From assembly GCA_004297865.1 (NCBI GenBank), contig SCSO01000271.1, positions 1 through 15,597 on the forward strand: DNA of 15,597 bases, in the 5' to 3' direction. This stretch comes from Legionella sp. (lineage in GTDB: Bacteria; Pseudomonadota; Gammaproteobacteria; Legionellales; Legionellaceae). Every line of letters begins with the position of its first letter. Positions within the stretch are counted from its first letter, which is position 1. Below are positions 7,373 to 13,867 of this stretch, one piece after another. The translations under genes and the position numbers were made by a program. Below the pieces are notes generated by a model that had not been told where the DNA came from, did no database searches, and saw nothing but the letters and a program-made list of their open reading frames with translations.

Positions 7373-9067
7373 TTATCTTGCGAATAGACTCTGCGCTTCG
7401 TATGTACCATCGTCATCATTCGCCTGAAAGCTACTTGCTGGCAAAGAATCCAAGTCGTCAATAGAAAAACGGGTTGAAGAGGTATCCGTTTGTTCATTAT
7501 AACCTTGTAATTGGTGGGCTGGCTCAGCTTCAGGCAAAGTACTTTCCTCGGGTATTGGCAGCCTTGCTTCTCCATGTAAAGGGGTAATATCCTTAGGTGC
7601 TTCTAATCGTAACAGCGCGCCTCCTAATTGGTGTCGTTCAAGCCATTCTTTCAATGCTTTATTAAAGGCCCAAAACTCCTTTTCTTTACAAAAAGATAAA
7701 AAGGTTTTAATCCCTTCTTCAGGGAAACCTAAGAAAATTTGCAACAATCGCGCAGCGATAGTGGTGCCACGGGGAGATGAAGAAACAACAGTAGCAGGCT
7801 TAGACCTGCCTATCGTTTTAATGAACTTAAGTTGTGCTAGCGCTTGGTCTGTTAAATCAGGCCAATACATGCGAATGATATGATCGTTAGTAAATTCTTT
7901 AACTCCTCGGGTCATCGGTGGTAAAGCCATTTTTATTACTTTAGTACTCTGATCCTTAAAAAATCCTAAACGTCTTATCCCTTCCACTTTTTTAACACTT
8001 CCTACTTCCACTTCTTTATCACTTTCTAATAGTTGAGTTAAACCTTTAAAAATAGTCGTTATAGGAATTAAAGGAGGAACCCCTTCTTCTGGTTTAGTAT
8101 ATTTATCAATAATTTTAGAAACACCTCCAAACACCCCATCAGAAAGCATTCGCCATCCCGCATCGTAAAGATCTAAAGGATCGTAAGGGATAGTCCTTTG
8201 TTCTGTAGGAAGTACGGTTACAGGGACGTGTGCAGCAAGATTAATGTGAAAGAGTAAAAATATGGATTGGATAATCAATAAGGTAAACCAATTAGGTAAA
8301 CCAATTGTGTTTTCGAACGCATACTCCATGGCTTTTAAAAATAAGAAATGAGTTATACCTAAAGCCAAAATATACTCTTGTGGTAAAGAAGGGAGTCTAT
8401 GTCGCTCACATAAATCAATATTTGTTAAACGACTAACGATGCGACCATGAAGAGCCACACTCATTAGGGGACGAATGATATGACCATAAGGCAAGTACTG
8501 CATAGCAGCTACCATGCCCTTGTTTGCCAAGATAATAATGGGCTCTCTTATTATCCCACTGGTTGTACCTTTTATATCACAGCCATCTTTTATACATTTA
8601 TTAGAAGGAAAAGGGCTATCTTTTTTAAATGCTATAGCTGCAAGGGACAAAAGAACTTGCATATGCAAAAAGGCTTGTGGCGCACGATGAAAATTATAAG
8701 CGTTAACAGCTATATCAAAGGACTGAGCGCCATAAATACTATATTCATTTTCAAATGACTGTGCTTGAAGAGTTTTATTGGCCATATTAAAAACGATTAA
8801 TGGTAATAAATCATAACGGGCTATTACTAAGATTCCTTGAAAAATTTTTCCAGCATGTTTTCCGTTAATCATAGTTGGAATTGCCGTACTTGTAGCTAAT
8901 CCTTGTTTTAAAATTTCAAGAATAGTCTTGGTTACAAACAAAGCACTACGTGAAAGCACATTAAAGGAGAGTTGGCTCCAAGTCCAAGCAGCTTCCTTAT
9001 CCGGCTCTTTCCCATTAACAGTTACTTTGGTAGTAGGTACTTCCTTTGACGTTCTAAACCAACCCAC
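7373..9067 (-). CDS. unrecognised membrane-associated protein with acidic disordered C-terminus
   Basis: I do not recognise this protein of about 564 residues. The start is set by ribosome-site evidence: AGGAG (revcomp of 9074-9078) lies 6 bases before a GTG at 9067. A TTG at 9082 would add five residues but has no such site, and there is no in-frame ATG before the upstream stop. Hydrophobic segments that could span or embed in a membrane lie near residues 77-95, 132-147, 173-192, 230-248 and 258-282; the last (NWFTLLIIQSIFLLFHINL) is the strongest. From about 290 the protein is soluble in character, and from about 495 it is Pro/Glu/Ser-rich and acidic (TDTSSTRFSIDDLDSLPASS, ANDDDG). No signal peptide is visible. 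It starts 59 bases after the nth stop on the same strand, so read-through from metG-rnfB-nth is possible. The architecture would suit a host-directed effector, but this is inference. Confidence 0.75.
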   Translation of the reverse strand: MGWFRTSKEVPTTKVTVNGKEPDKEAAWTWSQLSFNVLSRSALFVTKTILEILKQGLATSTAIPTMINGKHAGKIFQGILVIARYDLLPLIVFNMANKTLQAQSFENEYSIYGAQSFDIAVNAYNFHRAPQAFLHMQVLLSLAAIAFKKDSPFPSNKCIKDGCDIKGTTSGIIREPIIILANKGMVAAMQYLPYGHIIRPLMSVALHGRIVSRLTNIDLCERHRLPSLPQEYILALGITHFLFLKAMEYAFENTIGLPNWFTLLIIQSIFLLFHINLAAHVPVTVLPTEQRTIPYDPLDLYDAGWRMLSDGVFGGVSKIIDKYTKPEEGVPPLIPITTIFKGLTQLLESDKEVEVGSVKKVEGIRRLGFFKDQSTKVIKMALPPMTRGVKEFTNDHIIRMYWPDLTDQALAQLKFIKTIGRSKPATVVSSSPRGTTIAARLLQIFLGFPEEGIKTFLSFCKEKEFWAFNKALKEWLERHQLGGALLRLEAPKDITPLHGEARLPIPEESTLPEAEPAHQLQGYNEQTDTSSTRFSIDDLDSLPASSFQANDDDGTYEAQSLFAR

Positions 9068-9126
9068 AATGCTCTCCTGCAATACCCGGTTTTCATTTTA
9101 GGAGGAATAAAAAGGAAATACTAGAG

Positions 9127-9762
9127 TCAAGATAGGTTTTTATCGGGATACTCACAAAGGTCTTTGATTAAGCATTCTTGGCAGTGAGGATTTCGTGCAG
9201 TGCACACATAGCGACCATGTAAAATTAACCAATGATGAGCATCTTTTAAATACTGAGCGGGAATGTTTTTTAACAAAGCCAGCTCGACAGCTAAAGGTGT
9301 TTTACCTTTAGCAATTCCTGTGCGATTCGCCACTCTAAAAATATGCGTATCCACCGCCATGGTCGGTTGACCAAAAGCTGTATTTAAAACCACGTTTGCT
9401 GTTTTACGACCTACACCGGGCAAAGATTCTAGAGCTTCACGCTGATCAGGTACCTTACTGTGATGTTGCTCGATGAGAATTTTACAGGTCTTCAATACGT
9501 TTTGCGCTTTGGTATTATATAAACCAATCGTTTTAATATAACTTTTTAATTTATCTAAACCCAAAGCTAAAATACTTTCTGGAGTATTCGCTATTGGGAA
9601 TAAAACCGCTGTTGCTTTATTCACACTCACGTCAGTTGCTTGTGCAGACAGCATAACCGCGATCAACAGTTCAAAAGATGAATGATAAATTAATTCCGTA
9701 GTGGGATGTGGATTGTTTTCTTGAAATCGTTTAAAAATTTCTTCGATTTTTTTTTTATTCAT
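9127..9762 (-). CDS. nth: endonuclease III (DNA glycosylase/AP lyase)
   Basis: Removes oxidised pyrimidines from DNA and cleaves the resulting abasic site. The 211-residue protein matches E. coli Nth in length and in the numbering of key residues. It has the helix-hairpin-helix LPGVGRKTANVV (114-125) with catalytic Lys120, the catalytic Asp138 in AVDTHIFRVANR, and the [4Fe-4S] motif C-x6-C-x2-C-x5-C (Cys187, 194, 197, 203). The start codon overlaps the rnfB stop in an ATGA junction. No Shine-Dalgarno sequence precedes it, so translation is probably coupled to rnfB. Codons 2-6 contain a run of ten A's (AAT AAA AAA AAA ATC), a possible polymerase slippage site. It is third in metG-rnfB-nth; a gene of unknown function follows after 59 bases. 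Confidence 0.97.
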   Translation of the reverse strand: MNKKKIEEIFKRFQENNPHPTTELIYHSSFELLIAVMLSAQATDVSVNKATAVLFPIANTPESILALGLDKLKSYIKTIGLYNTKAQNVLKTCKILIEQHHSKVPDQREALESLPGVGRKTANVVLNTAFGQPTMAVDTHIFRVANRTGIAKGKTPLAVELALLKNIPAQYLKDAHHWLILHGRYVCTARNPHCQECLIKDLCEYPDKNLS

Positions 9763-10370
9763 CCGGTTTTTTTCGCTTTCACTCGGGCTAAAGCCTGTTG
9801 AATATAATCTTGTTTAGCGCGCACTTCTTGCGTTTCATCGGTAGTCTTCATCGCCAATAAACGCTTTTCTCTATAGGCTTGTTGTTGTTCATGATCCGCC
9901 CGTAATAAACGTGTTTGTTTAGCATGAAATCGCGTTCTTGCTAATTCTTGATCATAATTTATCGCGGGTAAATCGACCATTTCAATACAATCGACGGGGC
10001 AAGGTGCTACACATAACCCGCAACCGGTGCATTCATGAGCTAATACAGCATGCATTAGTTTGCCGCTACCAATAATAGCGTCTACGGGGCAGGCTTTAAT
10101 GCATTTAGTACAACCAATACATTCTTCTTCACGAATTAAGGCAAGTGAGGGTGCACGCGTTTTTTCTTCAGCTTCTTGCAGATAAGGAGTCGGATCAATG
10201 TTTAATAATTTACCCAAAGCGTTTACGGTAGCAGCGCCACCTGGAGGGCATTTATTGATGCTTGCGCTCCCTTGAGCTAAAGCTTCTGCGTAAGGTAAAC
10301 ACCCCGAATAGCTGCATTCGCCACACTGAGTTTGCGGTAATAAAGCATCGATTTCTTTAACTGAAGGCAT
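9759..10370 (-). CDS. rnfB: RnfB-like ferredoxin protein lacking the N-terminal membrane anchor
   Basis: An iron-sulfur protein of the RnfB/RsxB type. In the Rnf complex this subunit carries electrons between NADH or ferredoxin and the membrane. In the 203 residues I see the Fes domain cysteines (Cys16, 19, 24, 41, in LPQTQCGECSYSGC to KCPPGG) and two classical ferredoxin motifs, CIGCTKCIKACPVDA (84-98) and CTGCGLCVAPCPVDC (114-128). Each would bind a [4Fe-4S] cluster. The N-terminal transmembrane helix of E. coli RsxB is absent, since the protein starts directly at VKEIDALLPQ. Instead it has a charged helical C-terminal extension (about 141-203). No rnfA, C, D, G or E is adjacent. It overlaps the metG stop by one base (TAATG) and nth by four (ATGA), showing tight translational coupling. 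The partner is unknown. Confidence 0.9.
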   Translation of the reverse strand: MPSVKEIDALLPQTQCGECSYSGCLPYAEALAQGSASINKCPPGGAATVNALGKLLNIDPTPYLQEAEEKTRAPSLALIREEECIGCTKCIKACPVDAIIGSGKLMHAVLAHECTGCGLCVAPCPVDCIEMVDLPAINYDQELARTRFHAKQTRLLRADHEQQQAYREKRLLAMKTTDETQEVRAKQDYIQQALARVKAKKTG

Positions 10371-12040
10371 TATTGGACCTTGGCTGCAGAGTTTAATGCC
10401 TCGGAGTTTTGCGCAAACATCGCTTCGATTTTTTCTTGTTCGACGCGAGTAATCAAGGGTTGGAAAGCATTAATTGGATGATTTAATAAGGGAGTATCTA
10501 CATTGTCCCAGGTAAAAGGTTCTGTATTTAAAAATTGTTCTGAAGCCTTGGCCATCAACGGTAAAACCGGTTTTAAATAAGTCATTAATACACGAAACAA
10601 ATGCAAACCCATACTGCATATAGCATGCACTTCTGGTAAACGATCTTCTTCTTTGGCCAGTACCCAAGGTTTGTTCGTATCAATGTATTGATTAACCTTA
10701 TCCGCGCAATCCATAATTTGACGAATGGCTTTGGCATAATCGCGATTCACGTAAGCATCAAGGATCGCGGCTTTTTGATTAATTAATTCAGCATACAGGG
10801 TAGGCTCACTTAAACTGTCATATAAACGTCCATCAAAGCGTTTATTAATAAAGCCGGCACAACGACTGGCAATATTCACCACTTTTCCTACTAAATCAGA
10901 ATTCACTCGATTGGTGAAATCTTCGAAATTAAGATCTAAATCATCTACACGACCATTAAGCTTAGCCGCAAAATAATAACGTAAATATTCTGGATGCAAA
11001 TGATTTAAATAACTTCTGGCTTCCAAAAAGGTTCCCCGTGATTTCGACATTTTTTGTCCATCTACGGTTAAGTAACCATGGGTGTAAACCGCTGTTGGTG
11101 TACGATGTCCGCTAGCAGTTAACAGAGCAGGCCAAAATAAGGCATGGAAATACATGATATCCTTACCTACAAAATGATACAGTTCTGTGCTTGAATCTTT
11201 GTCCCAGAATTCCGCAAAAGAAAGCCCTTGCGCATCGGCATATTTTTTAAAGCTGGCCATATAACCGATCGGCGCATCTAACCAAACATAAAAATATTTA
11301 TCCGTGGTTCCAGGAATAGGAAAACCGAAATAGGGAGCATCTCGCGAAATGTCCCATTGTTTTAAACCAGCGGCAAACCACTCGCTTAATTTATTGGCCA
11401 CTTCAACCTGTAAATGGCCTTGATTAGTCCATCGTTTTAATAATTCTTCATAACGGGGTAAATCAAAAAAGTAATGCTCGGAATCTTTTTCAATCGGTTT
11501 AGCACCGGAAATCGCTGAAACTGCGTCTAATAAATCGGTGGGAGAATACGTGGCTCCGCAAGATTCGCAATTATCACCATATTGATCTTTAGTCCCACAT
11601 TTTGGGCAAGTACCTTTGACATAGCGATCTGGTAGAAACATTTGCTTAACCGGGTCGAATAACTGTCTAATGGTTTTTTTTACAATATCGCCATTTGCTA
11701 ATAATGCTTCATATAAATTAGTAGATAAGGTTTGATTTTCTGGAGAGTGAGTCGTGTGATAACAATCATAATCAATGGCAAACCCCTGTAAGTCTGCTTC
11801 ATGACTTTGTTTCATGGTGGTCGTTAATTCTTCAGGACTTATTCCCATTTGCTCCGCTTTGAGCATAATAGGAGTTCCATGTGCGTCATCACCACAAACA
11901 CTAATGCATTGAATACCTAACATTTTATGAGTACGTACCCAAATATCCGTTTGGATATGCTCAACCATATGGCCGAGATGTAAGTGCCCGTTCGCGTAAG
12001 GCAAGGCACTGGTAACCAGCATTTTACGTTCTGCAGTCAT
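10370..12040 (-). CDS. metG: methionyl-tRNA synthetase, short form without C-terminal tRNA-binding domain
   Basis: Charges tRNA-Met for initiation and elongation. The 556 residues contain LPYANGHLHLGHM (13-25, the HIGH motif), a zinc knuckle C-x2-C-x9-C-x2-C (Cys145, 148, 158, 161) typical of the E. coli-type enzyme, YVWLDAPIGY (251-260), KMSKSRG (330-336), and the helical anticodon-binding domain, with NKPWVLAKEE at 456-465. The protein ends near residue 556, whereas E. coli MetG has about 677; the C-terminal EMAPII-like dimerisation domain is therefore missing, as in some other bacteria. It is the first gene of the metG-rnfB-nth operon. TAGGA stands unusually close to the ATG at 12040. A consensus -10 lies upstream, after the terminator of the preceding gene. 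Confidence 0.97.
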   Translation of the reverse strand: MTAERKMLVTSALPYANGHLHLGHMVEHIQTDIWVRTHKMLGIQCISVCGDDAHGTPIMLKAEQMGISPEELTTTMKQSHEADLQGFAIDYDCYHTTHSPENQTLSTNLYEALLANGDIVKKTIRQLFDPVKQMFLPDRYVKGTCPKCGTKDQYGDNCESCGATYSPTDLLDAVSAISGAKPIEKDSEHYFFDLPRYEELLKRWTNQGHLQVEVANKLSEWFAAGLKQWDISRDAPYFGFPIPGTTDKYFYVWLDAPIGYMASFKKYADAQGLSFAEFWDKDSSTELYHFVGKDIMYFHALFWPALLTASGHRTPTAVYTHGYLTVDGQKMSKSRGTFLEARSYLNHLHPEYLRYYFAAKLNGRVDDLDLNFEDFTNRVNSDLVGKVVNIASRCAGFINKRFDGRLYDSLSEPTLYAELINQKAAILDAYVNRDYAKAIRQIMDCADKVNQYIDTNKPWVLAKEEDRLPEVHAICSMGLHLFRVLMTYLKPVLPLMAKASEQFLNTEPFTWDNVDTPLLNHPINAFQPLITRVEQEKIEAMFAQNSEALNSAAKVQ

Positions 12041-12071
12041 AATCCTATTTACTCATTAATAAAAACGGCTA

Positions 12072-12103
12072 ATTATAACGCATTGATCTTGGAAATGCTG
12101 CAA
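12072..12103 (-). promoter_or_regulatory. probable metG operon promoter
   Basis: A perfect TATAAT on the minus strand occupies 12072-12077. The nearest -35-like hexamer, TTGCAG (12098-12103), is 20 bases away, longer than optimal, so the promoter may be activator-aided or moderate. It lies downstream of the intrinsic terminator at 12115-12138, so metG can be transcribed independently of the gene before it. Confidence 0.5.
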
Positions 12104-12114
12104 ATTAAAAGAAT

Positions 12115-12138
12115 AAAAAACGCGGCCTAAGCCGCGTT
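12115..12138 (-). terminator. Rho-independent terminator of the Gly/Ala-repeat gene
   Basis: On the minus strand, AACGCGGC-TTAG-GCCGCGTT forms a perfect 8-bp stem with a tetraloop. It is directly followed by TTTTATTC, giving a run of six T's counted from the stem end. It starts 17 bases past the stop codon at 12156 and separates that gene from the metG operon. Confidence 0.9.
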
Positions 12139-12155
12139 AATTATGGCAGTTTATT

Positions 12156-12971
12156 TTATTTAAATGTAGCGGCGTTATTATCTGCAACGTCATTATTAAA
12201 TAAATCTGGGTAATCAACATCACCAGCTAAAGGAGAACGATAATTAGCACCTTGGTAAGTTGGTAAAGATGTCGTTGTTGTTGTTTTCTTTGAGCCTTGG
12301 CTAGATTGTTGAGCAGCAGTTAAACCAGCTAAAGCTTGACCACTTCCATTACCAACGTCGTGCCCAGCACCAAAACCAGCACCAGCACCAGCACCAGCAC
12401 CAGCACCAGCACCAGCACCAGCACCAGGATTATTGCCTTTGCCGTTATTATTGCCAGCAAATAAAGACATAAGGCCTTTAACCATAGCAATACCAGTGTT
12501 TACCACCGCAGCGCATGCATAGACTGCAGTTGAAGCAGCTGCAGCTGCTAAACCACCGACCGCAGCAACTTGTGCAGCCAAACCAGTTCCTACTACACTA
12601 GCAATTGTGTAACCCGCAACAGGGAAGTTAACTACGAAAGCCAAACCAGCAGGCCACAGAAATGCTGTTAGAGCCGCAGCACCACCTAACACTAAAGAAA
12701 TCCAGAACGCTGAAGAAATTTCAGTTTTATGGTTATCAATGAAATTCCCTATAGCCCTAGTCACTTTAGCAAACATGCCCATTAAACTAAAACTTTCGTG
12801 ATATAGTTCGTTGTCTTGCTCGTCGCGTTGTGGAGCCCCTCTCTTATTTTGCACAATTCGATAATCATTAAATTCATCTTTTTGATGAGATCCGAAAATA
12901 AAACTCGTAAATCCACTTACAATGGTTCCAGGTAATTGTAAAAAACCTAATGCGAACTCTTTAAATGCCAT
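12156..12971 (-). CDS. unrecognised membrane protein with a Gly-Ala dipeptide repeat
   Basis: I do not recognise this 271-residue protein. The ATG at 12971 is preceded by GGGAG at about 8 bases, so the upstream in-frame TTG at 12986 is unlikely to be the start. The N-terminus (MAFKEFALGFLQLPGTIVSG) is amphipathic to hydrophobic without a clear cleavage site. A charged region follows (about 29-60). Residues 88-167 form two to four hydrophobic Ala/Gly-rich segments with small-residue packing (GLAAQVAAVGGLAAAAAS). Then come a Gly/Asn stretch, a GAGAGAG run of 17 residues (183-199), TTTTT (230-234) and an Asp/Asn-rich tail. The Gly-Ala run is encoded by a hexamer tandem repeat, so its length may vary between strains. 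The gene has its own promoter and terminator, suggesting substantial monocistronic expression. A secreted, surface or membrane-inserting role is possible but nothing proves it. Confidence 0.8.
   Translation of the reverse strand: MAFKEFALGFLQLPGTIVSGFTSFIFGSHQKDEFNDYRIVQNKRGAPQRDEQDNELYHESFSLMGMFAKVTRAIGNFIDNHKTEISSAFWISLVLGGAAALTAFLWPAGLAFVVNFPVAGYTIASVVGTGLAAQVAAVGGLAAAAASTAVYACAAVVNTGIAMVKGLMSLFAGNNNGKGNNPGAGAGAGAGAGAGAGAGFGAGHDVGNGSGQALAGLTAAQQSSQGSKKTTTTTSLPTYQGANYRSPLAGDVDYPDLFNNDVADNNAATFK
12376..12427. repeat. CCAGCA hexamer tandem repeat (microsatellite) in coding sequence
   Basis: About 8.5 near-perfect copies of the six-base unit CCAGCA (plus strand) encode alternating Gly-Ala on the minus strand. 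Because the unit is six bases, gain or loss of copies keeps the reading frame and only changes the length of the Gly-Ala run. Confidence 0.93.
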
Positions 12972-13003
12972 TATTGTTACTCCCAAGTTTATAAATCAGC
13001 GCG

Positions 13004-13032
13004 ATTGTAGCAATCCATTTGGTAAATGTGAA
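13004..13032 (-). promoter_or_regulatory. sigma70 promoter for the Gly/Ala-repeat membrane protein gene
   Basis: Minus-strand TTCACA (13027-13032) and TACAAT (13004-13009) each match the consensus at 5 of 6 positions, with an optimal 17-base spacer. Transcription would start near 12997, about 25 bases before the ATG at 12971, with the GGGAG ribosome site in between. Confidence 0.7.
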
Positions 13033-13049
13033 TTAAAAATGTTCAATAC

Positions 13050-13067
13050 ATTGTAACAATATTGTAA
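13050..13067. promoter_or_regulatory. possible operator: overlapping ATTGT/ACAAT dyads upstream of the 12971 promoter
   Basis: ATTGT-A-ACAAT (13050-13060) overlaps the palindrome ACAATATTGT (13056-13065). TTGTAA recurs at 13051-13056 and 13062-13067, exactly 11 bases apart, about one helical turn. The cluster lies about 18-35 bases upstream of the -35 box, a usual place for an activator. The sequence is AT-rich, so chance is a real alternative. Confidence 0.3.
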
Positions 13068-13100
13068 ATTCCACAAATGCCCGTAATTTGTTGATTTTGT

Positions 13101-13781
13101 TTATTTTTTATTAAAATATCGGGTAGGATCAGCAATGCCAACTGAAGCAAATCCCCGCTTTCTAAACATACAACTGTCGCATTGACCACAAGCCTCTCCA
13201 ATATCATTGGCCTGATAACAAGACAGCGTGAGTCGGTAATCCACCCCCAAGCTAGTACCCAGTTCGATAGTTTGCGCTTTGCTTAAAAATTGCAGCGGGG
13301 CATGAATGGTAAATTGATCGCCTTCAACGCCCGCTTTGGTAGCCAAATTGGCCAATGTTTGGAATGCCTGAATAAACTCTGGACGACAATCGGGGTAATG
13401 TGAGAAATCAATGGAGCTAGCACCGATAAAGATGTCACGCGCCCCAATGGATTCTGCAAAGGCTAAAGCAATGGCTAGGAAAATGGTATTACGGGCAGGA
13501 ACATAAGTAATGGGAATTTCTTGGGAATCCTTATAGTCAGGCACTTGCAAATTCTGATCAGTCAATGCGGAGCCTTGAAATAAACTGACATCCAAATTCA
13601 CTATTTTATGTTCCGCTGCCTCCATATATTGCGCAATATTCATGGCTGCATTTAATTCAATAGCATGGCGTTGCTCATAGGAAAAACTTAGAGCATAACA
13701 TTCATAACCCTGTGATTTGGCCAAGGCCAAACAGGTTGTTGAATCCAATCCTCCTGATAATAAAACCACTGCTTTTTTCAT
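13101..13781 (-). CDS. queC: QueC, 7-cyano-7-deazaguanine (preQ0) synthase
   Basis: Converts 7-carboxy-7-deazaguanine to preQ0 with ATP and ammonia in queuosine biosynthesis. The 226-residue protein begins MKKAVVLLSGGLDSTTCLAL, with the PP-loop ATPase motif SGGLDS (9-14). It has the family signatures PARNTIFLAIALAFAE (95-110) and SHYPDCRPEF (127-136), and the zinc-binding cysteines Cys188, 198, 201 and 204 in a C-x9-C-x2-C-x2-C pattern. I placed the start at 13781, where AAAGG stands about 9 bases before the ATG. A longer in-frame reading to 13856 adds 25 residues with no family similarity and would leave almost no room for a promoter between it and the divergent gene at 13868. No preQ1 riboswitch is visible in the short leader. 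No other que genes lie in the window. Confidence 0.95.
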   Translation of the reverse strand: MKKAVVLLSGGLDSTTCLALAKSQGYECYALSFSYEQRHAIELNAAMNIAQYMEAAEHKIVNLDVSLFQGSALTDQNLQVPDYKDSQEIPITYVPARNTIFLAIALAFAESIGARDIFIGASSIDFSHYPDCRPEFIQAFQTLANLATKAGVEGDQFTIHAPLQFLSKAQTIELGTSLGVDYRLTLSCYQANDIGEACGQCDSCMFRKRGFASVGIADPTRYFNKK

Positions 13782-13807
13782 ATTTTTAACCTTTAAATAG
13801 TTATACG

Positions 13808-13837
13808 TTGCTTGGTTTAAAATAAAACTGCTAAAAT
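13808..13837 (+). promoter_or_regulatory. extended -10 promoter for the manC-like gene
   Basis: TTGCTT (13808-13813) and TAAAAT (13832-13837) have an 18-base spacer, and TGC immediately precedes the -10 (extended -10), compensating for the modest -35. Transcription would start near 13844, with GGAAGG before the ATG at 13868. It lies within the short gap to the divergent queC. Confidence 0.5.
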
Positions 13838-13867
13838 GCGGCGAATTATGCCACATTTTGGAAGGAC

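Noticed and set aside
7285..7575. Minus-strand open frame of 96 codons overlapping the 3' end of the 7373-9067 gene
   Set aside because: It is out of frame with a longer, better supported gene, has no ribosome site and runs across the hairpin and the promoter at 7298-7327.
8480..8758. Plus-strand open frame of 92 codons
   Set aside because: Antisense shadow within the unknown gene at 7373-9067; no ribosome site or recognisable product.
9100..9120. Plus-strand AGGAGGAATAAAAAGG, resembling a strong ribosome site
   Set aside because: No start codon with an open frame follows on the plus strand; the stretch is the gap between two minus-strand genes.
13782..13856. 25-codon N-terminal extension of queC
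   Set aside because: The extension has no family similarity. The ATG at 13781 has a ribosome site and gives the canonical QueC start.
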